DNA of 64,000 nt from Alistipes sp. GTDB taxonomy: Bacteria > Bacteroidota > Bacteroidia > Bacteroidales > Rikenellaceae. The position numbers were made by a program, and so were the translations under genes. The notes under the pieces are model-generated. The model worked only from the letters and a program-made list of their open reading frames with translations. It had not been told where the DNA came from and made no database searches. Numbering within the stretch: the first letter of the stretch is position 1; each line of letters starts with the position of its first letter. The stretch is from assembly GCA_017517705.1 (NCBI GenBank), contig JAFWYM010000044.1, positions 1 through 64,000 of the forward strand, written 5' to 3'. Positions 34,653-41,971 of the stretch are shown piece after piece.

Positions 34653-34719
34653 AATAAATTATTCGTTATCGCCAAATAAATATCCGAAAAATAATCAAAA
34701 ATGGTCTTTAGTGAAAACA

Positions 34720-35613
34720 TTATGCACGGCGCCATATTCCGCGCGATATCTCACGGCGCATAGCGATAAGCGCACGCGACTGGCACGGGCGATGCACCAA
34801 GCAGAGTGCCAATGTAGCGCACCACTTAGCCACCTCGCCGACATATAGGCGCCACACCCTATCGTGCAGCTCGGCACGACGGCGCTGGCTAACGCCCGTA
34901 TTGTAGCAGAGCCTCAGGAAATACTCCCGCGTGAGCTTCTCCGCAGGGATGATGTGATACATAACCGCACGTGGCACATAGTAGGGACGTATGTCCACAG
35001 TAGCCATACGCTCGAAGAGGTCGCTCTCCTCACCACCAATAAGGCTCTTGCCCGTGCGCCCCAGCGAGGTGTCGAAGATGCCGACACGCACCAACGCCTC
35101 ACGCCTGAAGGCCATATTTCCGCCACCCGGGATTTTACCCTTGGGAAAGACACGCACCGTGGCACCATAGTTCATGGGATTAGCAATAGGTTGCTCGGTG
35201 AAGCGCGACATCCAACGAGGGCGCCCCGTGGGGTACTCGGCGATGATACATCCCCCCGCAGCCATAGCCTCGGGGTGCGAGTCGAAGAGGTCGACGTATG
35301 CACCGAGGAAGTCGGGGACGATGCGCTCGTCGTCGTCGACGAATGCGATGATATCGCCCTGCGAAGCAGCGATGCCTGCATTACGCGCAGCGGAGAGCCC
35401 CTGCTCGCGCTCGAAGATGTAGCGTATGTGTAACTCGGGATGGCATGCGCCAAATGCCGCAACACGCTCGCGCGTGGCATCCGTGGAGTTGTTGTCCACA
35501 ACAACACACTCCCACGCCTCGGGAGCGAGGCTCTGCGCTGCCACCGACACGAGCGTCGTCATCAACTGCTCGGCACGGTTATATGTCGCTATGACCAACG
35601 ATATGCGTACCAT
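34720..35613 (-). CDS. Family 2 glycosyltransferase
   Basis: A 297-residue GT-A fold glycosyltransferase. VIATYNRAEQL opens the nucleotide-binding half, VVDNNSTDAT follows, the metal-binding triplet is FVDDDE (Asp93-95), and GGEESDLFERM is the acceptor-side acidic motif. It uses a nucleotide-sugar; donor and acceptor are unknown. A weakly hydrophobic stretch near the C-terminus (WCATLALCL) may touch the membrane. It is a lone gene inside the lipoprotein array, so glycosylation of those lipoproteins is possible but unproven. Its -7 box abuts the ATG. Confidence 0.9.
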   Translation of the reverse strand: MVRISLVIATYNRAEQLMTTLVSVAAQSLAPEAWECVVVDNNSTDATRERVAAFGACHPELHIRYIFEREQGLSAARNAGIAASQGDIIAFVDDDERIVPDFLGAYVDLFDSHPEAMAAGGCIIAEYPTGRPRWMSRFTEQPIANPMNYGATVRVFPKGKIPGGGNMAFRREALVRVGIFDTSLGRTGKSLIGGEESDLFERMATVDIRPYYVPRAVMYHIIPAEKLTREYFLRLCYNTGVSQRRRAELHDRVWRLYVGEVAKWCATLALCLVHRPCQSRALIAMRREISRGIWRRA

Positions 35614-35617
35614 AGAA

Positions 35618-35625
35618 CAAAGGTA
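35618..35625 (-). promoter_or_regulatory. -7 promoter box abutting the GT2 ATG
   Basis: Minus-strand TACCTTTG ends four bases before the ATG (TTCT between), the same spacing as at the response regulator (12484). This suggests a leaderless transcript. Confidence 0.5.
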
Positions 35626-35688
35626 ATGATTTTTTTAGTTTTTTCAAATTTTCGACATATATATAGAATATACTTACATCCCACCACA

Positions 35689-35738
35689 AAGGGGATGACT
35701 AAAAAGAAATGCGGGCTGCCCGATGATGAGCAGCCCGC
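35689..35738 (-). terminator. Terminator of lipoprotein F, chimeric repeat copy 4
   Basis: A hairpin GCGGGCTGC (35711-35719) with GCAGCCCGC (35730-35738) is joined to the left half of the dispersed element, GGGGATGACTAAAAAG (about 35691-35706). On the minus strand that half supplies the T-tract ATTTCTTTTTAGTC after the stem. Confidence 0.8.
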
Positions 35739-35757
35739 AGTATCAACAAAAGATAGA

Positions 35758-37158
35758 TTACTCTGTAACCCTCTCTCCATCGAGGTTGATGGCAAAGTTG
35801 GCGTAGCCACTCATAGTGCTGGTCATACCCACGAGAGTGCGACCATCAAGAGAGGCGCCAACCATAATGATGCCATCCTGGATATACTCCGTAAGGTCGA
35901 TGTTATGCTCAGCCTTAAGCCACTCAACGAGCGTATACGAGGTCTCCATATCCTTCTTGGTGTCGATAACAAACGATGTAGTACCATAACCATAGGGCAC
36001 ATCGTTAAGGAAGGCGACACCATCCTCCGTCATAGCCGACACCGAACACAACGAGGGGAACCACATAATCGTGTTATTCTTAAGGTCGTAAGCCGCAGCT
36101 ATCTCCTCCTTCTCGCCCTCGGGAACACCCGCACCAATAGCATAGCGACCTCCGGCAGAGAGGAGCGTTTTGCCTACGCTGCCAAACCTCTCGATAGGCG
36201 CGCGGTCATCGTCCGTCAACATGTGGATATACTCCCACGCCGCATACTCGTCAGCCCACTTTATGGCAAACATGCCGAGAACAGACTGCTCCAAGCCGAT
36301 AATAGTACCCTCGGGAGAGATAGCCACACACTGTGTGGCACCGCGATACTGCGAATATGTCTCATCTGCCTGAAGCACCGTAACACGGTCGTTTACAATA
36401 TCGTAAACGAAGGGCACAACATTACCGAAGAGCGTGGTGTAGTAGGTACGCTCATCGTAGTCGTAGAACCAACCCGCAGCCTTGGTACCATCGGGAGTAA
36501 CACCTACAAGAGAGCTACAATAGAGGTTAGAGGGGAGATCGCCAAGGTCTACATCGAAGTACTCGCCATCCTTATAATATATAGCCGTGCCACCATCATC
36601 AGCAGCACGGAAGCGCGCACCTACAGCAAGACCATTGTCAGCAACATCGTTGAACTCCATGTTCAGGACATCACTCGCGCGATTATTCTGTAGATCGATG
36701 ATAACACCATTCTTGTCGAAGCTACCAACAGCCCAACGACCATTGTTCGACAGAGCCGTAACAGGAGCTATAGCATACCACTCGCGATACTGGGGAGCAT
36801 CGTACGCGCCAATAGCCACGGTGAGCACCTTAGGCTCAGAGTTGAGGTACTTAGTCTGGTCGGCAGAGATAGCCACGATAGAGATGGTATACTCCGCGCT
36901 GTAGTCCAAATCTTCAAAGCGATACACGGGAGCCTCGGTCTTTGCGGCCTCGCCACCATTGAGCGACACCTCGTAGTAGATGGCAAACTCCACAGCATCC
37001 CAAGCCAATATGATGCTATTCTCAGTGACATTGGCAGTTGCATTGGGTGTAGGAAGCGCCACAACGCCGTCACCCTCGTTACCTGTTTCATCAGTCTCAC
37101 AGCCGACAGCAGCAACAAGTGCGACGGAAGCGAGAAGTAGTTTAAAAAAGTTTTTCAT
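35758..37158 (-). CDS. Lipoprotein F: FN3 domain and beta-propeller-like repeats
   Basis: A 466-residue lipoprotein (Cys20 in AVGC). An FN3-type domain (33-115; IILAWDAVEFAIYYEVSL) is followed by about 340 residues of short beta repeats such as SNNGRWAVGSF, TPDGTKAAGWF, SPEGTIIGLE and SLDGRTLVGM. These resemble HAF-type extracellular repeats and suggest a beta-propeller. It shares the lipoprotein and FN3 style of its neighbours but none of their modules I-IV. Own promoter and terminator. Function unknown. Confidence 0.82.
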   Translation of the reverse strand: MKNFFKLLLASVALVAAVGCETDETGNEGDGVVALPTPNATANVTENSIILAWDAVEFAIYYEVSLNGGEAAKTEAPVYRFEDLDYSAEYTISIVAISADQTKYLNSEPKVLTVAIGAYDAPQYREWYAIAPVTALSNNGRWAVGSFDKNGVIIDLQNNRASDVLNMEFNDVADNGLAVGARFRAADDGGTAIYYKDGEYFDVDLGDLPSNLYCSSLVGVTPDGTKAAGWFYDYDERTYYTTLFGNVVPFVYDIVNDRVTVLQADETYSQYRGATQCVAISPEGTIIGLEQSVLGMFAIKWADEYAAWEYIHMLTDDDRAPIERFGSVGKTLLSAGGRYAIGAGVPEGEKEEIAAAYDLKNNTIMWFPSLCSVSAMTEDGVAFLNDVPYGYGTTSFVIDTKKDMETSYTLVEWLKAEHNIDLTEYIQDGIIMVGASLDGRTLVGMTSTMSGYANFAINLDGERVTE

Positions 37159-37237
37159 AATATTTTAAGTGTTTTGTCCGTAATATCGTGTCGCGGGCGT
37201 CTAATCATCGGATTAACACCCTAATAATTAGATTCGT

Positions 37238-37246
37238 GCAAAGGTA
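37238..37246 (-). promoter_or_regulatory. -7 promoter box of lipoprotein F
   Basis: Minus-strand TACCTTTGC, 79 bases upstream of the ATG. Confidence 0.65.
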
Positions 37247-37312
37247 GTAAAAAAAATATGACCTACAAATATTAATGCAATATTTGCACATAGCATGCAT
37301 ATAAAAACAAAA

Positions 37313-37342
37313 TAGGAGGGTGCTGCGAAGAACACCCTCCTA
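37313..37342 (-). terminator. Terminator of lipoprotein G
   Basis: A 10-bp stem TAGGAGGGTG (37313-37322) with CACCCTCCTA (37333-37342), loop CTGCGAAGAA, then ATTTTGTTTT on the minus strand. Confidence 0.85.
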
Positions 37343-37360
37343 CTACATCGAGACACCAAC

Positions 37361-39385
37361 TTATGCTACAGTATTTGTTGATGTGCCTGTATACTTAACA
37401 CCATCTATCACAAGGTCAATCGAGATATAGTAATTTTCCGTATCGAGATAGATGTTACCAGATACTTTAGCGATATCGACAGCTACGCCATCAACTGTAA
37501 AATCGTATGCGTAAGCAAAACCACTCATATCGCCTACAGGAATAGTAGCTGCGATTTGATTAAACTTACATGTTACGGTATGAGAGCCGTCTGTCAATGT
37601 AAGTGTTCCATTCATCATACTTGAGAGGCTGGCAGTAAACACCCAATTCTCATAGCCTGTACCGGGGGTATCGCCACCATCACCGGGGTTCTCGGGCTCC
37701 TCGCCACCCTCGCCGGGATTCTCAGGCTCCTCACCGCTACCGGGGTTCTCGGGCTCCTCGCCACCCTCGTTAGGATCGCCAATAGTACCTACATACTCCA
37801 GCGTATACTCCGTACCGAGTACCTCAACCTTGGTAACAATGGTATAAACATTACCCTCAACAGCAACATCACATGAACCAGAAGAGATCTCCGAATTAGC
37901 ATGTGCCTGACCATCAATCACAAGTGATTTGTTCACAAAGCTGAAGTTGCTCGAACCAACATATACCGGAGAACCAGCCCAAGCGTAGTTTCCTGCCGTG
38001 ATAGATGTCTCCGTAGCAACGGCATTTTCAAATACTATATTGACCAGATTCTTACCACTTTCATCCTTCAAGAGATACTTAAGGGTATTATCAGTAAGCT
38101 TCACGCCCTTATCCATCGCAGCAAACGTAATCTTATCGGGAGTAACAACCTCACCAACATCGTTAAGCTTGCCCTCGTACTCTACCATGTAGACAGCGTC
38201 ATCAGCAACAAGAGTCAACTGGATATGATACTCCTCGCCCTCAACAGCGACAAGAGCCTTACCGCTGCGAACGATAGAAGAGTATGCACCATCGATAAGG
38301 AACTCACGTGTAGTAAACTCATTCTCAAAGTCGTTGTAGCCCCACCATGAGGTATTTGTCCAGATATACTCACCGGCCTCGAGCTTGCTCTCGGTAGCAT
38401 ACTCCGCAGGGAAGTGAACATCCAACGAGAAGCCCTCACCAGAAACAACATACTTGTTGCCATAGTCTGAGCCACCACCCCAGAGCCACTTATCTGCCGT
38501 GTGCGTAGCCTTGAACTCACCGGGCGTGCCGCTGTTACCGCCATCATCAACAGAGAGGTCGCCCTCAAATACCACGTGGTGGATCTCGCCATTCTCGAAC
38601 TCTACCTCAGCCTCAACCTTGCCATCGGTGATGGTAAGAATTGCATCCGTATAAGTCCTAAGACCACCATAAGTTACATCGGGCACTCCGTTAACCATCT
38701 TGTAGTGGTACGAGAACTCATCTATGATAGCGTTGGGCTCAGCAACAGTGCTAAGGGTGTAGACACCATTGGGGAGCTTACCGTTACCCTTAACGGCAGG
38801 TACGATAAAGAAACCATAGTAGGTACCGCCATCGACACCCCAACCATTGCTACCCCACTCTTTATCACCAAGCTCAACAGCATAGAATTCAGCGCCCTCC
38901 TCGATCATAAAATCCGTAAAAATATTCGTCGCAACGAACTCTACCTTGTCGCTGGGGTCGTCGTTGGGATCGTCATTGGGATCGTCATTAGGATCGTCGT
39001 TGGGATCGTCAGCACCCTTCAACGTAGTCATCGTCTTCTCCGACTTAACGACACTCTTCTTGTTCATCGCAGCAGCAACAACCAAGTACTCCGTGTCGGC
39101 CTTCAAATCGGTAGCCGTAACCTCAACAGTGTCATTTGCTGCGATCACCGTGCCAGCATTGATCACCTCGGTAGCAGTAGGCGCCGTAGCCGTAGCCTCG
39201 ACAACAACCCATGCAACCTTCTCAGCATCAGTAGAGGTGACAGTGAACGACACCGAAGTCTCGGTAGCCTCGCCCGCAGTAACAGCTACTGTAGGATTCT
39301 TCACCTCATCAACCTTATTCTCCTCGCAAGCTACGAAGAACAAAGGCAACGCCAAAAATGCGTAAAATAAGTTTCTGATTCTCAT
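37361..39385 (-). CDS. Lipoprotein G: FN3-like, type I, two beta modules, C-terminal module
   Basis: A 674-residue lipoprotein (Cys20 in FVAC). An FN3-like domain (30-122) is followed by a DDPN repeat linker (126-146), a type I module (147-279; LPNGVYTLS, HHVVFEG), two related beta modules (289-408 and 413-537), a Glu-Pro-Glu-Asn repeat linker (538-572), and the same C-terminal module as lipoprotein E (577-674; YENW, GVKYTGTS). The signal peptide MRIRNLFYAFLALPL is also a variant of those in C and E. No catalytic motif is visible. Confidence 0.85.
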   Translation of the reverse strand: MRIRNLFYAFLALPLFFVACEENKVDEVKNPTVAVTAGEATETSVSFTVTSTDAEKVAWVVVEATATAPTATEVINAGTVIAANDTVEVTATDLKADTEYLVVAAAMNKKSVVKSEKTMTTLKGADDPNDDPNDDPNDDPNDDPSDKVEFVATNIFTDFMIEEGAEFYAVELGDKEWGSNGWGVDGGTYYGFFIVPAVKGNGKLPNGVYTLSTVAEPNAIIDEFSYHYKMVNGVPDVTYGGLRTYTDAILTITDGKVEAEVEFENGEIHHVVFEGDLSVDDGGNSGTPGEFKATHTADKWLWGGGSDYGNKYVVSGEGFSLDVHFPAEYATESKLEAGEYIWTNTSWWGYNDFENEFTTREFLIDGAYSSIVRSGKALVAVEGEEYHIQLTLVADDAVYMVEYEGKLNDVGEVVTPDKITFAAMDKGVKLTDNTLKYLLKDESGKNLVNIVFENAVATETSITAGNYAWAGSPVYVGSSNFSFVNKSLVIDGQAHANSEISSGSCDVAVEGNVYTIVTKVEVLGTEYTLEYVGTIGDPNEGGEEPENPGSGEEPENPGEGGEEPENPGDGGDTPGTGYENWVFTASLSSMMNGTLTLTDGSHTVTCKFNQIAATIPVGDMSGFAYAYDFTVDGVAVDIAKVSGNIYLDTENYYISIDLVIDGVKYTGTSTNTVA
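38954..39013. repeat. 12-bp coding minisatellite in lipoprotein G
   Basis: About five tandem 12-base units of the form GGGATCGTCATT/GTT encode the Asp-Asp-Pro-Asn linker. The unit is a multiple of three, so slippage would change linker length without breaking the frame. Confidence 0.8.
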
Positions 39386-39461
39386 AGACTTTAATGTTTA
39401 TAATTGGTTAAATTTTTTCTATCGCGGGATACAGCGCACACGTGTAACGCGCATACCAACC

Positions 39462-39470
39462 GCAAATTTA
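39462..39470 (-). promoter_or_regulatory. -7 promoter box of lipoprotein G
   Basis: Minus-strand TAAATTTGC, 76 bases upstream of the ATG. Confidence 0.55.
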
Positions 39471-39658
39471 GACATTTTTTTCAAAATAGCAAACATCTCC
39501 GTTCAATAAATTGCATATAGTTTCGATTAATACAACAGTGTAATTTCATCATATATCACTCTTTTTTATTCTCTACAAAGAACAAAACAATATAACATAA
39601 TAGCCATATTCATAAAGGCGTGATATAACTATTATCACAATTAACAATTGCACGCTTT

Positions 39659-39686
39659 TACCTTTGGTAATTTTTTATTACTTTTG
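39659..39686 (+). promoter_or_regulatory. Tandem -7 boxes before tgt
   Basis: TACCTTTG (39659-39666) and TACTTTTG (39679-39686) both match TAnnTTTG, 20 bases apart. The upstream one could instead act as the -33 element (TTTG) of the downstream one. The tgt ATG is at 39705. Confidence 0.55.
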
Positions 39687-39704
39687 CACGTTATATATAC
39701 GAAA

Positions 39705-40835
39705 ATGGAGTTTAAGTTACAACATACAGCGCCCCAGAGTAAGGCGCGCGCGGGACTCATCACCACCGACCACGGCGTGATCGAGACCCCGATATTTATG
39801 CCTGTAGGCACTGCTGCAGCGATGAAGGGCATATTTCATCGCGACATAGAGAACGAGGCTAAGGCTCAGATTATATTAGCCAACACCTACCACCTATACC
39901 TCCGCCCCGGAATGGAGATATTGGAGCAGGCGGGGGGTGTGCATCGCTTCTCGTCGTGGACAAAGCCCATGCTTACAGACAGCGGAGGCTTCCAGGTATT
40001 CTCGTTGGCAGCATGCCGTAAACTCAAGGAGGAGGGGTGTCATTTTCAGTCGCACATCGACGGCTCGCGCCACCTCTTCACTCCCGAGAGCGTCATCGAC
40101 ACCGAGCGCACCATAGGCGCCGACATAATGATGGCCTTCGACGAGTGTCCCCCGGGTGATGCTCCACACGACTACGCCTCGAAGTCGCTGGCTCTCACCG
40201 AGCGCTGGCTCGACCGTTGCTTCAACCGCTACCACCAGACAGCACCCAAGTGGGGTCACTATCAGGCTCTCTTCCCCATAGTTCAGGGTGCGGGATATGC
40301 CGACTTGCGCGAGCGTGCAGCACGTAACGTGTTGCAATACAATGCCGACGGCTACGCCATAGGCGGCCTCGCTGTGGGAGAGCCAACCGACGTGATGTAC
40401 GCGATGATCGAGGTGTGTAACGCCGTGCTACCGACCGACAAGCCCCGCTACCTGATGGGTGTGGGTACGCCCGTGAACATCCTCGAGGCCATAGACCGCG
40501 GTGTCGACATGTTCGACTGCGTGATGCCCACGCGAAATGGTCGCAATGGTCAGCTCTTCACATCCGAGGGCATCATAAACATACGCAACAAGAAGTGGGA
40601 AATGGACTTCACACCCATAGACCCTAATGGTGTGACCTTCGTAGACCACCAATATACACGTGCCTACCTGCACCACCTCGTCGTATGCAAGGAGATGCTC
40701 GCAGCACAGATTGCCTCGTTGCACAACACAGCCTTCTACCTATGGCTCGTGGGCGAAGCCCGCAGACATATCATCGCCGGCGACTTCAAGCCGTGGAAGG
40801 AGGAGATGGTAGTGAAACTTTCGCGCAGACTATAA
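39705..40835 (+). CDS. tgt: Queuine tRNA-ribosyltransferase lacking zinc cysteines
   Basis: A 376-residue TGT that swaps G34 of GUN-anticodon tRNAs for preQ1. Catalytic Asp92 (TDSGGFQ) and Asp271 (FDCVMPTRNGR) are present, as are GGLAVGEP and MGVGTP. The usual zinc site CxCxxC before YSRAYL is absent: here DPNGVTFVDHQYTRAYL (306-321) has no Cys, although the last ligand His340 (SLHN) remains. The structure may be held without zinc. ATG 39705 is chosen because the 19 upstream codons precede any family similarity and overlap the promoter boxes. Likely operon with the next two genes. Confidence 0.93.
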   Translation: MEFKLQHTAPQSKARAGLITTDHGVIETPIFMPVGTAAAMKGIFHRDIENEAKAQIILANTYHLYLRPGMEILEQAGGVHRFSSWTKPMLTDSGGFQVFSLAACRKLKEEGCHFQSHIDGSRHLFTPESVIDTERTIGADIMMAFDECPPGDAPHDYASKSLALTERWLDRCFNRYHQTAPKWGHYQALFPIVQGAGYADLRERAARNVLQYNADGYAIGGLAVGEPTDVMYAMIEVCNAVLPTDKPRYLMGVGTPVNILEAIDRGVDMFDCVMPTRNGRNGQLFTSEGIINIRNKKWEMDFTPIDPNGVTFVDHQYTRAYLHHLVVCKEMLAAQIASLHNTAFYLWLVGEARRHIIAGDFKPWKEEMVVKLSRRL

Positions 40836-40853
40836 CAACAAACCGCTGTAGCG

Positions 40854-41969
40854 ATGAGACTGAGACTTTTACCCTCAATACCCGGATACCGCACCCTGGA
40901 TAGATATATCCTGGGTAAGTTTCTGCGCACCTACATCTTCGGACTCTTGATGATGGTCATCATCCTCGTTGTGTTCGACTATGTGGAGAAGGTCGACGAC
41001 TTCACCGAGCTCAAGGCTCCGTGGAAGGCCGTCATCTTCGACTACTACCTCAACTTTGTCCCCCACTTCATCAACCAGTTCAGCGCGCTGTTCACCTTCA
41101 TCTCGGTGATATTCTTCACGTCGAAGATGGCGATGCAGACCGAGATTGTCGCCATCCTCTCGGGAGGTGTCAGCTTTCGACGCCTCATGTGGCCCTACAT
41201 GCTCGGTGCCGCACTTATAGCCTCGCTGAGCTTGGCGCTGAGCCTCTGGGTGATACCCGAGGGTCAGAAAGACAGCGTTGCCTTCCAGAGTAAGTACCTC
41301 AAGAAGAATCAGCTTATCGTATACGACCAGCACGTATATCGCCAGATAGAGCCCGGCACCTTCGCCTACGTGCGTGGCTACTCGCCCAACCTCGAGCGTG
41401 TACCCTTCTTTGCAATGGAGCGATACGAGGGCTCGACGATGGTCGAGACGCTCAACGCCTCGAGTGCTTCGTTCGACGAGGAGTCGGGACGCTGGACAGC
41501 ACCACGCTACGTGATATACTCGCGCACCGATGATGGATCGCTCGGATATAAGCAGTATCGCAACCTCGACACGCTCATCAACCTCGACGCCCGAGAACTT
41601 GTCGACGTCAAGGGCTTAGTCAAGACCCTTAATATCAAGGAGATAAACGACTTTCTCACGCAGCAACGACGCAAGGGCTCCGACAATGTATTTATCATCG
41701 AGGTGGAGCGACACACACGCTTCTCGTACCCCTTCTCTACCTTCATCCTCACCATCATAGGCGTATCGCTCGCCTCACGTAAGGTGCGTGGAGGTATGGG
41801 TATGCACATAGGCTTGGGCATAGCCCTCTGCTTCGGATATATCATGCTCGGACGTGTATTCGAGCAGATAGCCATAGGTGGCACGTTAGCCCCGTGGCTC
41901 GGCGTATGGCTGCCGAATATCATATTTGCAATTATAGCCATCTTTGTCTACCGTAAAGCACCCAAATAG
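40854..41969 (+). CDS. LptF/LptG family LPS export permease
   Basis: A 371-residue membrane protein with three N-terminal helices (about 30-130), a large periplasmic beta-jellyroll region (about 135-280) and three C-terminal helices. It begins TLDRYILGKFLRTYIFGL, as in LptF/LptG. These permeases pair with LptB to lift lipopolysaccharide from the inner membrane and hand it to LptC, a homologue of which is encoded at 53402. Which of LptF or LptG it is cannot be decided. It is 18 bases after tgt and two bases before the next ATG. Confidence 0.92.
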   Translation: MRLRLLPSIPGYRTLDRYILGKFLRTYIFGLLMMVIILVVFDYVEKVDDFTELKAPWKAVIFDYYLNFVPHFINQFSALFTFISVIFFTSKMAMQTEIVAILSGGVSFRRLMWPYMLGAALIASLSLALSLWVIPEGQKDSVAFQSKYLKKNQLIVYDQHVYRQIEPGTFAYVRGYSPNLERVPFFAMERYEGSTMVETLNASSASFDEESGRWTAPRYVIYSRTDDGSLGYKQYRNLDTLINLDARELVDVKGLVKTLNIKEINDFLTQQRRKGSDNVFIIEVERHTRFSYPFSTFILTIIGVSLASRKVRGGMGMHIGLGIALCFGYIMLGRVFEQIAIGGTLAPWLGVWLPNIIFAIIAIFVYRKAPK

Positions 41970-41971
41970 CG

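Larger units (their letters stand above)
39386..39704. other. Divergent intergenic region between lipoprotein G and tgt
   Basis: A 319-bp, very AT-rich spacer holding the lipoprotein G -7 box (39462-39470) and two tgt -7 boxes (39659-39686). The middle, 39480-39650, has no ORF or hairpin I can support. Confidence 0.55.
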
